In this document: in pieces, positions 24,906 through 32,437 of the stretch
How the letters are laid out: every line of letters begins with the position of its first letter
Numbering within the stretch: the stretch's first letter is position 1
DNA from: Micromonospora echinospora
GTDB taxonomy: Bacteria > Actinomycetota > Actinomycetes > Mycobacteriales > Micromonosporaceae
NCBI RefSeq assembly: GCF_014203425.1
Contig: NZ_JACHJC010000001.1
Location: 3,684,001 to 3,748,000 of the forward strand
Direction of reading: 5' to 3'
DNA length: 64,000 bases
The notes under the pieces: generated by a model
Told to the model about the DNA's origin: nothing
The model's database searches: none
Seen by the model: the letters and a program-made list of their open reading frames with translations, nothing else
Translations under genes and position numbers: made by a program

Positions 24906-25481
24906 CTAGGGCTGCGCCGGGCCGCTGCTGGCGTCGTACGAGTTCTTGGCGGCGACCACTGCCGCCTGGATGTGCTCGGGGTCGACGCCGTGGACGTTGA
25001 GCGGCGGGTGCAGACGCCGGACGAGTTCGGCCTCGATGTCCGCCGGCTCGGGGTCCTCCGCCCAGGTCAGGCGCAGGTGCTCGTGCATCCAGGCGGTCAG
25101 CCGTGTCTCGTCCTCGGGGACCAGGACGACGCGGTCGGTCCAGGTCGTCCGGTAGCCCTCGGACACGAGAAGCCCGGCCAGCGTGCGGCGCAGGGTCGAG
25201 CTGCCCGACCGTCGCAGATGGTTGCGCAGGATCCGGCCGCGCAGGCTGGTCGCCCGGCCGAGATAGAGCATCCGCCGCGACGGGTCGCTGTCGTTCGGCG
25301 GCCCGGGGAGGTCGGGAAGGACCGAGGGCAGGGCCCACCAGGCGTAGACGCCGCTGCCACGGGCGAGCCGCTTGACGGCGACGTCGAGCGCGACCGGCGG
25401 GCCGGAGAGCAACCGCAGGGCCTCGTCGACCCGTTCTTCGTCGGTCGGGACGTCGGCGGATCGCCGTTCGGGGAAGGTCAC
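24906..25481 (-). CDS. GIY-YIG nuclease-fold protein
   Basis: The product (191 residues from GTG 25481; 194 from ATG 25490) has a GIY-YIG-like core: GVYAWW, then MLYLGRATSLRGRI with the conserved Arg, and a following His-rich helix. Such folds occur in UvrC, homing enzymes and mobile-element nucleases. GTG 25481 is preferred because AGGATGG lies five bases before it. It converges with the phosphoribosyltransferase gene. The target and activity are unknown, and the catalytic Glu cannot be assigned by eye. Confidence 0.7.
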   Translation of the reverse strand: MTFPERRSADVPTDEERVDEALRLLSGPPVALDVAVKRLARGSGVYAWWALPSVLPDLPGPPNDSDPSRRMLYLGRATSLRGRILRNHLRRSGSSTLRRTLAGLLVSEGYRTTWTDRVVLVPEDETRLTAWMHEHLRLTWAEDPEPADIEAELVRRLHPPLNVHGVDPEHIQAAVVAAKNSYDASSGPAQP

Positions 25482-25549
25482 CGGGACCATCCTAGGCGGT
25501 TGGCGGGTTCCCTTGACTCTCGACCCGGTCGAGGGCCGACCCTTCCCGG

Positions 25550-25987
25550 GTGACGTCTGAGAAGCACGACCGACTATCAGTCCCACTCGCGATCGACCTG
25601 GAGACGCTGCGGCCGGTGCTGCGCGCCGGCTGGGGAGCGGACACCTGCGACCCGCACGACGTGCGGGATTGGCACGCCGGCAACCCAGCCCGTGGTCAAT
25701 GCGGGGTGACCGCACTGATCATCCAGGACCTGCTCGGCGGAGAGCTGATCCTCGGCGAGGTCCACGCCGGGGGCGCCAAGGTCGGCCACCACTACTGGAA
25801 TCGACTGGCCGACGGCCGCGAGGTGGACCTGACTGCTGACCAGTTCCAGCCACCGGAAGTCGTTGTCGGCGGTCAGGTTCAGCAACGCCCGCCGGGCCCA
25901 CCCGTCCGGTGCCGCCGGCAGTACGAGATCCTGCGGGACCGCGTCCTCGTAGCCCTCTACGGCGGCAGGTCAGTCAGCGCACTCTAG
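25550..25987 (+). CDS. YunG-like papain-fold protein
   Basis: The 145-residue protein resembles Bacillus YunG: RGQCGVTALIIQDLLGGE with Cys51, GHHYWNRL with His80/81 and EVDLTADQF with Asp93 form a Cys-His-Asp arrangement like papain or transglutaminase folds. The family has no established reaction. The GTG start lacks a strong ribosome site. The C-terminal 40 residues are Arg-rich and less conserved in appearance. Confidence 0.7.
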   Translation: MTSEKHDRLSVPLAIDLETLRPVLRAGWGADTCDPHDVRDWHAGNPARGQCGVTALIIQDLLGGELILGEVHAGGAKVGHHYWNRLADGREVDLTADQFQPPEVVVGGQVQQRPPGPPVRCRRQYEILRDRVLVALYGGRSVSAL

Positions 25988-25991
25988 ATGT

Positions 25992-26009
25992 CAACCTCGG
26001 TTGAGGTTG
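25992..26009. promoter_or_regulatory. MerR-type dyad operator candidate
   Basis: CAACCTC (25992-25998) and GAGGTTG (26003-26009) form a perfect 7-base dyad with a GGTT centre, 24 bases before the monooxygenase start. This resembles SoxR/MerR-class operators, which lie between -35 and -10 elements. No MerR gene is in the window, so the regulator would act in trans. Confidence 0.45.
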
Positions 26010-26033
26010 CAGGATGGCAGCGGCCTGCCCCGC

Positions 26034-26414
26034 ATGACGAGGAGTGCGTTCGTGAGCGCCGATATCAGCTTCCACTCGATCATCGACTACACGGTTGACG
26101 GCCCCGACACCCAACAGGAGTTCGTAGCGGTCTTCGCGGAGATTCAGGAGCGCTGGGTGCGCTTCTATCCTGGCTACCAGTCGGCCCGCTTCTACCTGAG
26201 CACCGACGGCACCCGGGTGTACACCATCGTGCGTTGGGCCAGCGAGGCGGACTACCGCAATTTCGTGGAAACCTCAGACACCGAAGGTCGAATGGCCGCC
26301 ATCTCTCAGGCCCTGGCGGGCCTGTCCGGCAAGGCCGAAGCGCGCATGAGCGGCGTTCCCACGTACACCGTCGCCCGCGAGGTCGGCCCCGGGCCACAGC
26401 GTCTCGACGTCTGA
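26034..26414 (+). CDS. antibiotic biosynthesis monooxygenase (ABM) fold protein
   Basis: The 126-residue product is a dimeric alpha-beta barrel (ABM) domain, with IDYTVDGPDTQQEFVAVF opening strand and helix and YTIVRWASEADYRNFVE in the second half. ABM proteins include cofactor-free quinone-forming monooxygenases and heme-degrading enzymes, but catalytic residues cannot be assigned here. ATG 26034 is used; the frame extends to TTG 26001 inside the dyad. It is a single-gene unit. Confidence 0.75.
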   Translation: MTRSAFVSADISFHSIIDYTVDGPDTQQEFVAVFAEIQERWVRFYPGYQSARFYLSTDGTRVYTIVRWASEADYRNFVETSDTEGRMAAISQALAGLSGKAEARMSGVPTYTVAREVGPGPQRLDV

Positions 26415-26499
26415 CCGGACGGTGGGGGAGGAGCGGGCCTCTGACGGGCGATCAGGTCAGGGCCTCGCCCGGCACGGACGAGATGCGAGGCTGAGCGCG

Positions 26500-27423
26500 A
26501 TGAACCTGGCGTCGGCGTTCGTACCGATCTGGATCCTCACCGCGCTCGGCTACGCGGCCTGTCGGTGGGGTCTGCTGGGCGAGGCGGCGGCGTCGGTGCT
26601 CGGCCGGTTCGTGTTCCATCTGGCGATGCCCGCCGCCCTGTTCCTGGCCCTGTCCCGGATGCCGCTGTCCGGGTTCGCCGGGCGGCCGCTGCTCGCCTTC
26701 GGGGTGAGCACCGCAGCGGTGGTCGGTTTCGGGTGGGTCGGCGCGAGCCGGCTGTTCGGTCGCGAGCCCGGCGAACGGCCGATCTGGGGCATGGCCGCCG
26801 GGTACGTGAACTCGGCGAACCTTGGCATCCCGATCGCGACGCAGGTTCTCGGCAGCGTGTCGTTCCTGGCCGAGGTGGTGCTGCTGCACGTGCTGGTGGT
26901 GACGCCGGTGATCCTGGTCGCGCTGGACCGGCACCGCGACCCGCACGGGCGGGTGAGGGTGCGCCGGACCGCCTCCCTGCCCGTACGCAACCCGGTGATC
27001 CTCGCGTCGCTGCTCGGTGTCGCATGCTCCGCTGCCGGGCTGCGCCTGCCGTCGGCGGCCGCCGCGCCGCTGACCCTGCTGGCGGGCGCCGCGGTCCCGG
27101 CCGCGCTGGTCGCGCTCGGCGCGTCGCTGCACCGCACGGCGCCGTCGCGGGCCGAGCCGGTCGAGCCCGCCGCGCTCGCCGTGATCACCGCGCTGAAGCT
27201 GGTCGCGCAGCCGGTCATCGCGTACGCGGCCGGGCTGGCCCTGCACCTGTCCGCGCCGCAGTTGCTCGCCGTGGTGGTGTGCGCGGGCCTGCCGACAGCG
27301 CAGAACACGTTCATCTACGCCCAGGAGTACGACGCCGGCGAGACGGTGGCCAACCGGGCGGTGGTGGTGACCACGACGCTGTCGCTGGTCACAGTGGCCG
27401 CAGCGGCGACGCTGCTCGGCTAG
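26500..27423 (+). CDS. AEC-family transporter (auxin efflux carrier-like permease)
   Basis: The 307-residue membrane protein shows about ten hydrophobic segments. YVNSANLGIPIATQ in the first half and GLPTAQNTFIYAQEYD in the second are the paired crossover motifs of the AEC family. Bacterial members export or import small carboxylates such as malate or malonate. ATG 26500 is chosen from the family N-terminus. It converges with the S51 peptidase gene 18 bases away. Confidence 0.85.
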   Translation: MNLASAFVPIWILTALGYAACRWGLLGEAAASVLGRFVFHLAMPAALFLALSRMPLSGFAGRPLLAFGVSTAAVVGFGWVGASRLFGREPGERPIWGMAAGYVNSANLGIPIATQVLGSVSFLAEVVLLHVLVVTPVILVALDRHRDPHGRVRVRRTASLPVRNPVILASLLGVACSAAGLRLPSAAAAPLTLLAGAAVPAALVALGASLHRTAPSRAEPVEPAALAVITALKLVAQPVIAYAAGLALHLSAPQLLAVVVCAGLPTAQNTFIYAQEYDAGETVANRAVVVTTTLSLVTVAAAATLLG

Positions 27424-27440
27424 CTCCGGGGCGATCGCCG

Positions 27441-28094
27441 CTACGCGGGGAACCGCTTCCAGTGCCCCTCGGAGACGACCTCGACGGCGCCGTCGGTCAC
27501 CGTGATGGCCGTCTGGTCGTCGATCGCGTACGCCGGACCCGCGATCTCGGCCGCCCACTTCTCGGCGTTCGCCATGGTGTTGTCCGGTTCGAGGCCGAGG
27601 TGCGGGAAGATCGAGAAGTCGACCACCCCCAGCGTGCGGTCGTCGGACGCGGACTGCCACTCGACGAAGTCCTTGCCGACACGGGGGGTCAGCACCATGC
27701 TCCCCGCGCTCAGCCCCACCCAGACGGTGTCCCGCAACGACGGCAGCAGGTCCGCCAGCCCGGACTGCCGCATCCAGTGGCACAGGTACGTCGCGTCGCC
27801 GCCGTGCACCAGGATGACGTCCGCCTCCCGTACCCAGGGGACCCACCGATCCTCGCCGATGCTGGGCAGCGCGGTCAGCTCCAGGACGCCCAGCGACTTC
27901 CAGCCCAGGCCGGTCATGGGCAGCGGTGTCTGACCGGTGATGAAACGCCAGGCCGAGGCCGGCCCGCCCATCGGGTAGGCGGCCGTGGGAATGCAGAGGG
28001 CGGTGGACTCGGCGATCGGCTTGCCCAGCAGGCTGACCAGCGCATCGTGGATGCTCGGGTTCTGGACCCCCGCGGATGTGAGAAGAAGCTTCAC
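27441..28094 (-). CDS. peptidase E-like family S51 protein
   Basis: The 217-residue protein has the peptidase S51 class I glutamine amidotransferase-like fold: VILVHGGDATYL, then GLSAGSMVL containing the nucleophile Ser, and GVVDFSIFPHL with the candidate His. Peptidase E cleaves Asp-X dipeptides; cyanophycinase is a relative. GTG 28094 follows AGGAGGT five bases upstream, so the longer open frame (to 28178) is not used. Confidence 0.88.
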   Translation of the reverse strand: MKLLLTSAGVQNPSIHDALVSLLGKPIAESTALCIPTAAYPMGGPASAWRFITGQTPLPMTGLGWKSLGVLELTALPSIGEDRWVPWVREADVILVHGGDATYLCHWMRQSGLADLLPSLRDTVWVGLSAGSMVLTPRVGKDFVEWQSASDDRTLGVVDFSIFPHLGLEPDNTMANAEKWAAEIAGPAYAIDDQTAITVTDGAVEVVSEGHWKRFPA

Positions 28095-28174
28095 GCCTAC
28101 CTCCTGTGCGTAGCGGTTGGGTGCACGGGAATACAGACCGGGCACCGTATCGAAACTCATCGCCACGCCTCGCG

Positions 28175-28537
28175 TCACTCGCGGATCTCCATCGCTGTCA
28201 CCAGGCCGTCAGCGAGGCGGTAGACGTGCGTGACGGTGTGGTCGGCGAGCTTCGCTCCGGCTTTGTCATGGACGACCTGATGAACGGTGACGGCGATGCG
28301 GCCGTCGGCCTCCGTGCTGAACGCGGTCGGCGTGACAACAGGTTCGAGCTGGTCCCACTGCCGGCGCCAGTAGGCACTCACCTGGTCCCGGCCGCGAAGG
28401 ACGCCTCCCTCCCAGCCGTTGGGCCACGAGACATCGGGCGTCATGGCGGCCAGCAGCGTGGGGATGTCACGCCTGTTGAAGGCCGCGTAGAGGTTCGTGA
28501 GCAGGGCCTGGGAGGTAGGGCGTCGCGGCGAATCCAC
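28175..28537 (-). CDS. SnoaL/NTF2-like protein
   Basis: This 120-residue protein has the NTF2-like cone fold pattern: LLTNLYAAFNRRDIPTLLAAM, then a WPNGW loop and HVYRLADGLVTAMEI at the C-terminus. Proteins of this kind range from polyketide cyclases to stress proteins, and no active residues can be assigned. The GTG start at 28537 has no ribosome site but lies six bases after a CATGCT box, so it may be leaderless. Confidence 0.75.
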   Translation of the reverse strand: MDSPRRPTSQALLTNLYAAFNRRDIPTLLAAMTPDVSWPNGWEGGVLRGRDQVSAYWRRQWDQLEPVVTPTAFSTEADGRIAVTVHQVVHDKAGAKLADHTVTHVYRLADGLVTAMEIRE

Positions 28538-28585
28538 GGACCCAGCATGGCCGGTGGGTGAGACCTTGTGCAGACGTCTTAGCGG

Positions 28586-28735
28586 TCAGCAGAAGGCGAG
28601 CAGACCCGGACGGTAGGGACGCAGCCATGCGGCGGGCCACGACCGTCCCGTTGCGATCTCCGCCCACCTGCCGGCGCGTGCCCGCATCTGCTCCTCGAAG
28701 GCGCTGCGGCCGGCCGTCTCGCGCCGTGTGCTCAC
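28586..28735 (-). CDS. small protein coupled to the CGNR regulator (49 aa)
   Basis: GTG 28735 overlaps the CGNR stop codon as GTGA and opens 49 codons ending in TGA at 28586. The product is basic and Trp/Pro-rich (STRRETAGRSAFEEQ, WPAAWLRPYRPGLL). It has no recognised family. Support comes from the coupled start and codon bias only. Confidence 0.45.
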   Translation of the reverse strand: MSTRRETAGRSAFEEQMRARAGRWAEIATGRSWPAAWLRPYRPGLLAFC

Positions 28736-29352
28736 CGTCTTGTGCGGATGCGTCGTACCTCGACGTAGCGGCGGATCTTCTCTGCGGTCCCGCAGTCGTC
28801 CATGCTGCACCAACGACGGCTGCGGTTCTTGCTCTCGTCGATGAACAGGAAGCGGCAGCCCGCGCATCGTTTGATCCGGTCGAGCCCACCCGTGGTGAGA
28901 AGCTGGACCGCAGCATGGACCACCGGCCGTAAGGGCCGGGCAAGCGTGTGGTCGTCCCGCCAGGACCATGCGAATGTCTTCCCGCGCATGAGCTGTGCGT
29001 GGGCCAGCGCGTCGGCTTCGTCGTCGCGCAGCCGGGTCAGCGCCGCGACGCCCGGGTCCTCGCCGGCGGCCAGTGGCCGGAACACCTCGTCCAGGTAGTC
29101 ACGGGTGCGCAGTGCCTGCGCGAAGGTGGTGCGGGTGCTGTCCGGACTGCCGCGGGACAGCCGGCGCAACGCCGCCGCCTGCGTTTCGGTGAGGGTGCCC
29201 GCGTACACGCTCCAGGCGACCAGCTCGGCGTAGCCGGTGAGCACGTCGTCGTCCGGAGGCCCGACGGGTGGGCCGGCGCGGGTGTTGAGGAAGTCCAGCG
29301 CGAGGTCGCCGCCGACCAGGCGCATCCGCGTAACCCCTGCTGTTTCCATCAT
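28732..29352 (-). CDS. CGNR zinc-finger transcriptional regulator
   Basis: The 206-residue protein has the N-terminal ABATE ligand domain (LVGGDLALDFLNT) and a C-terminal CGNR-type finger with CAGC and CSMDDCGTAEKIRRY, where the usual CGNR tetrad reads CGTA. Members repress adjacent transport or degradation genes. It is divergent from an MFS transporter with 76 bases between starts. Two related 16-base sequences there (29342-29357, overlapping its own start, and 29398-29413) may be its operators. Confidence 0.85.
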   Translation of the reverse strand: MMETAGVTRMRLVGGDLALDFLNTRAGPPVGPPDDDVLTGYAELVAWSVYAGTLTETQAAALRRLSRGSPDSTRTTFAQALRTRDYLDEVFRPLAAGEDPGVAALTRLRDDEADALAHAQLMRGKTFAWSWRDDHTLARPLRPVVHAAVQLLTTGGLDRIKRCAGCRFLFIDESKNRSRRWCSMDDCGTAEKIRRYVEVRRIRTRR

Positions 29353-29418
29353 AACCGACTTTACCAGTTGCCCCGTGACGAGGAACCTTCCTAGAGTGTT
29401 TCCGTCATAGCCGGTTTA
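29342..29418. promoter_or_regulatory. paired direct repeat in CGNR/MFS divergent promoter
   Basis: GTTTCCATCATAACCG (29342-29357) and GTTTCCGTCATAGCCG (29398-29413) match at 14 of 16 positions and both continue into a TTTA. Their starts are 56 bases apart; the first covers the CGNR start codon and the second sits upstream of the MFS gene. They are plausible CGNR operators for repression of both genes. Confidence 0.5.
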
Positions 29419-29428
29419 GGGGGTAACG

Positions 29429-30643
29429 ATGGGCCAGGCGCACGCACACCGGCGGGCAGTGGGCGCGCTGATCGGCCTTGCCGGCGGAACGTTCCTCTAC
29501 ACCGCAGCGGAGGCGCTGCCGATCGGGCTCCTGTTGCCGATGGCCGTGGACCTGGCCGTACCGCCGTCCCAGGTGGGCATGCTCGTCACCGTGTACGGCG
29601 CAGTGGTGATGGTCGCCTCGGTCCCGTTGACGGCGCTGGTGCGCAGAGTTCCTCGCCGACGGCTGCTGTCGGCGCTCCTGGCCGGCTTCGTCGTCAGCAA
29701 CGCGATCACGGTGTTCGCGAGTACGTTCACCATGCTGATGGCAGCCAGGATCGCCACCGCGGCCACTCATGCGTTGTTCTGGGCGGTCGTCGTGCCGACC
29801 GCGGCTGAGCTGTTCCGGCCCGGACTGCACGGACGGGTGGTCGCGGTCGTGTTCGCCGGCGGCAACGTCGCTCTGGTCCTGGGTGTGCCCGCGGGCACCT
29901 GGCTGGGTGAACGTGCCGGCTGGCGGGCATCGTTCCTGGCGGTGGCCGGGCTCGGTGTGTTCGTCTTCGCCGTGGTGGCCTGGTTGCTGCCGTCGACGGG
30001 GCCGGCACAGGGACACGCCGACCGGGGCAGAACCCCTGACTCCCGCCGATTCTGGCTCCTGGTCGTCGTGGCCGTCCTGTCGACCGCCGGCGCCATCGCC
30101 GCCTACACCTACATCGCCCTGTTCGTCACCGAGGTCACCGGACTGCCCGCCGCGTCGATGGCGACCACCCTGCTGGCGCGCGGCGTCGCCAGCGTCTTCG
30201 GCATCCTCGCTGCCGGACCGATGGTCGACCGCAGCCCGTGGTCCGTCCTGGTCGCGACGGTCGCACTGCAGTGCGTGGCGCTGCTCGGCCTGTACGCGTT
30301 CGGCCACCACCCGGCGGTTGCCGTCGTCCTGATCGCACTCGCCGGCCTGGGGTTCGCCGCGTTCACCGCGGCGCTCGGCGGCCTCGTCCTTCAGGTGGCG
30401 CCCGGCCGCTCCGATCTCGCCGCCGCGACGCTGTCCGCCGCCGTCAACGTCGGCATCACCGGCGGCGCCTTTTTCGGGGCCCTCGTACTGGAAAGCCACG
30501 GTGCCGCCGGCACCATGTTGGTCGGCGCCCTGCTCGCCGCTGTCGCCCTCGCACTCGCCCTCGGCGAACGACTCATTCCGCCGCCGCGCACCAAGGACGA
30601 CGCGGCCGTCCGTGAGTCGATCCCGGCGGGGCGTCGGCGGTGA
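29429..30643 (+). CDS. MFS transporter (DHA1 type)
   Basis: The 404-residue product has about twelve hydrophobic segments, a TAAEALPIGLLLPMAV first helix and a basic loop LVRRVPRRRL after helix 2, as in AraJ/chloramphenicol-type DHA1 exporters. ATG 29429 follows AGGGGG. The divergent CGNR regulator is the likely controller, so the pair probably forms an inducible efflux unit. The substrate is unknown. Confidence 0.85.
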   Translation: MGQAHAHRRAVGALIGLAGGTFLYTAAEALPIGLLLPMAVDLAVPPSQVGMLVTVYGAVVMVASVPLTALVRRVPRRRLLSALLAGFVVSNAITVFASTFTMLMAARIATAATHALFWAVVVPTAAELFRPGLHGRVVAVVFAGGNVALVLGVPAGTWLGERAGWRASFLAVAGLGVFVFAVVAWLLPSTGPAQGHADRGRTPDSRRFWLLVVVAVLSTAGAIAAYTYIALFVTEVTGLPAASMATTLLARGVASVFGILAAGPMVDRSPWSVLVATVALQCVALLGLYAFGHHPAVAVVLIALAGLGFAAFTAALGGLVLQVAPGRSDLAAATLSAAVNVGITGGAFFGALVLESHGAAGTMLVGALLAAVALALALGERLIPPPRTKDDAAVRESIPAGRRR

Positions 30644-30664
30644 CGGCGGGCCGTCCGCGATGCT

Positions 30665-31510
30665 GTGGACGTGGAGTACTTGTCCAGAGTGCCGCGACCG
30701 CCGCTGGACGGGCTGATCGACGACCTCTACTACCTGGAGGGCACGCCCCCGTACCCCCGGCTGACGCTGCCGCCGATGCCGGCGGCGCTGCTCATCGTCA
30801 ACCTCGGCGCGCCGGTCCGCGTCCGCGGTGGCACCGACATCGAGACCACCGAGTACGCCGACGGCTGCGTGATCACCACGCCCACCCGCGCGTTCGAGTT
30901 CGGCTACCCGCGCCCGACCCGGTCCGTCGGCGTACACGTCAAGCCGTGGGGCCTGGCGCCGTTCCTGCCGATGCCCGCGGCCGAACTGCGCGACCGGCCG
31001 GTGACGCTGGAGCAGGTCTGGGGCCGGCCCGCCGTCGCCGAGCTGCGCGACCGGCTGGCCACGGCCGACGGGCCGCACGCGATGCTGACGCTGCTCGAGG
31101 AGGAGCTGAGGCGACGGCTGTCCGAGACCACCGGCCTGGGGCTGGTCCGGCACACCAGCGGCGTCATCGCGGCGACCAGCGGCGCGGTGCCGATCGGCGA
31201 CCTGAGGACGGCGGCCGGTGTCAGCAGCACCCATCTGGCGCAGCGGTTCAAGGAACTCGTCGGCGTCACGCCGAAGCGGCTGGCCCGCACCTACCGCTTC
31301 GCCGCCACCGTGTTCGCGATCGACCCCGCCCGACCGGTCGACTGGGGCGCGCTCGCCAGTGGGGCGGGTTACTTCGACCAGGCCCACTTCGGCCACGAGT
31401 TCCGGGCGTTCACCGGGCTCACGCCGACCCGGTACGTCGAGGTCCGGCGGCGGTTCCTGCGCGAACACCCCGGCCACGTGATCGACGGCTGGTCGCTGCC
31501 GGCCGATTGA
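30665..31510 (+). CDS. AraC-family transcriptional regulator
   Basis: The 281-residue protein has an N-terminal cupin-like ligand domain (PRPPLDGLIDDLYYLEG) and a C-terminal AraC double helix-turn-helix (VSSTHLAQRFKELVGVTPKRL, then a segment ending HEFRAFTGLTPTRY). The DHFR-like gene follows 66 bases downstream and is its likely target. The GTG start has no strong ribosome site. Confidence 0.85.
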   Translation: MDVEYLSRVPRPPLDGLIDDLYYLEGTPPYPRLTLPPMPAALLIVNLGAPVRVRGGTDIETTEYADGCVITTPTRAFEFGYPRPTRSVGVHVKPWGLAPFLPMPAAELRDRPVTLEQVWGRPAVAELRDRLATADGPHAMLTLLEEELRRRLSETTGLGLVRHTSGVIAATSGAVPIGDLRTAAGVSSTHLAQRFKELVGVTPKRLARTYRFAATVFAIDPARPVDWGALASGAGYFDQAHFGHEFRAFTGLTPTRYVEVRRRFLREHPGHVIDGWSLPAD

Positions 31511-31576
31511 TTTCCTACAAGAACAGCGGCTCACGGGACGCTAGCTTGGGGACAACCGAGGCAGAGGAGAGCCGGC

Positions 31577-32158
31577 GTGGGCACTGTGGTCCTGTACAGC
31601 TCGGTGTCGGTGGACGGCTTCGTCGCGGACGAGAACGACCAGCCCGGCCCGCTGTTCGACTGGTTGACCAGCGGTGACGTCCCGTTGGACGCCAGCGGCG
31701 CGTTGCAGGTGTCGCGGGTATCCCACGACTACGTCCGGCCGTACTGGGACCAGATCGGTGTGACTGTCGTCGGGCGGCACGTCTTCGACCTGACCGACGG
31801 CTGGGACGGGACACCGCCGAGCGGGATCGACCACGTGGTCGTCGTGACGCACCGGCCGGCGCCCGAGGGCTGGGACCCCAGGGCGCCGTTCCACTTCGTC
31901 CACGGCGTCGAGGCGGCCGTGGCCAGGGCGCAGGAACTCGCGGGGGACCGCATCGTCGAGGTCGCGGCCGGTGACGTCGGAGGCCAGGCGCTCGCCGCGG
32001 GCCTTGTCGACGAGGTACGGATGGACGTCGTACCCGTGGTGTTCGGGTCCGGCAAGCGCTTCTTCGGGTCGGTCGACGCGCAGCACCTGCTGGAGGATCC
32101 CGACGTGGTGCTTCCGGGCGAGCGGGTGCTGCACCTGCGCTACCGGGTGCGCCGCTGA
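31577..32158 (+). CDS. dihydrofolate reductase/RibD C-terminal family protein
   Basis: The 193-residue protein matches the RibD_C/DHFR-like family (YwjB, YyaP): LYSSVSVDGFVADENDQPG at the N-terminus, TVVGRHVFDLTDGWDG, and VDEVRMDVVPVVFGSGKRFF near the end. Members bind NADPH, but their physiological substrates are mostly unknown. GTG 31577 follows AGAGGAGAG. It likely forms a unit with the upstream AraC regulator. Confidence 0.85.
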   Translation: MGTVVLYSSVSVDGFVADENDQPGPLFDWLTSGDVPLDASGALQVSRVSHDYVRPYWDQIGVTVVGRHVFDLTDGWDGTPPSGIDHVVVVTHRPAPEGWDPRAPFHFVHGVEAAVARAQELAGDRIVEVAAGDVGGQALAAGLVDEVRMDVVPVVFGSGKRFFGSVDAQHLLEDPDVVLPGERVLHLRYRVRR

Positions 32159-32205
32159 CCGCGCACGGGCCACGGGGTGGTGCGGACCCGTCCTACCGTG
32201 AGGAC

Positions 32206-32361
32206 ATGCGGTGGTATCTCCAGCTCGCCGCGCCCGGGTCGCGACATCTTCGAGCGCGGCCGGGGCGTCCCCGACCGGCACTCCGCCGCCATCGCGGAGA
32301 ACGCTGTCTACGGCGACACCGCGACCTTCGATTCCGGCGGTGGCGGCGGGGGAGCGGACTG
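32206..32361 (+). pseudogene. possible short frameshifted gene
   Basis: ATG 32206 is preceded by TACCGT (32194-32199) at the leaderless spacing and also by GAGGA. After about ten sensible codons (MRWYLQLAAP) another frame takes over with protein-like content (GRDIFERGRGVPDRHSAAI) and stops with a Gly-rich tail. This looks like a small gene broken by a one-base indel. No family is recognised. Confidence 0.35.
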
Positions 32362-32401
32362 AGGCGTACTGCGTCCTCGCCGCGATGGTCGGCCCTTTAC
32401 G

Positions 32402-32432
32402 TTGACATTAGGCAGGCAAAAACCTGCATAAT
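32402..32432 (+). promoter_or_regulatory. promoter and ArsR operator
   Basis: TTGACA (32402-32407) and CATAAT (32427-32432) flank a 19-base spacer. A near-perfect inverted repeat, TTAGGCAGG (32408-32416) and CCTGCATAA (32423-32431), fills the spacer and overlaps the -10. GTG 32438 begins five bases after the -10, so the mRNA is probably leaderless. The dyad is a likely autoregulatory site for the encoded ArsR domain. Confidence 0.7.
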
Positions 32433-32437
32433 GAGGC

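Noticed and set aside
20155..25987. Prophage or integrative element
   Set aside because: No integrase, excisionase, structural or replication genes, no tRNA and no flanking direct repeats were seen, despite the low G+C of the first gene.
32177..32362. Intact small gene
   Set aside because: The sensible start and the sensible end are in different frames, so it is listed as a possible frameshifted remnant.
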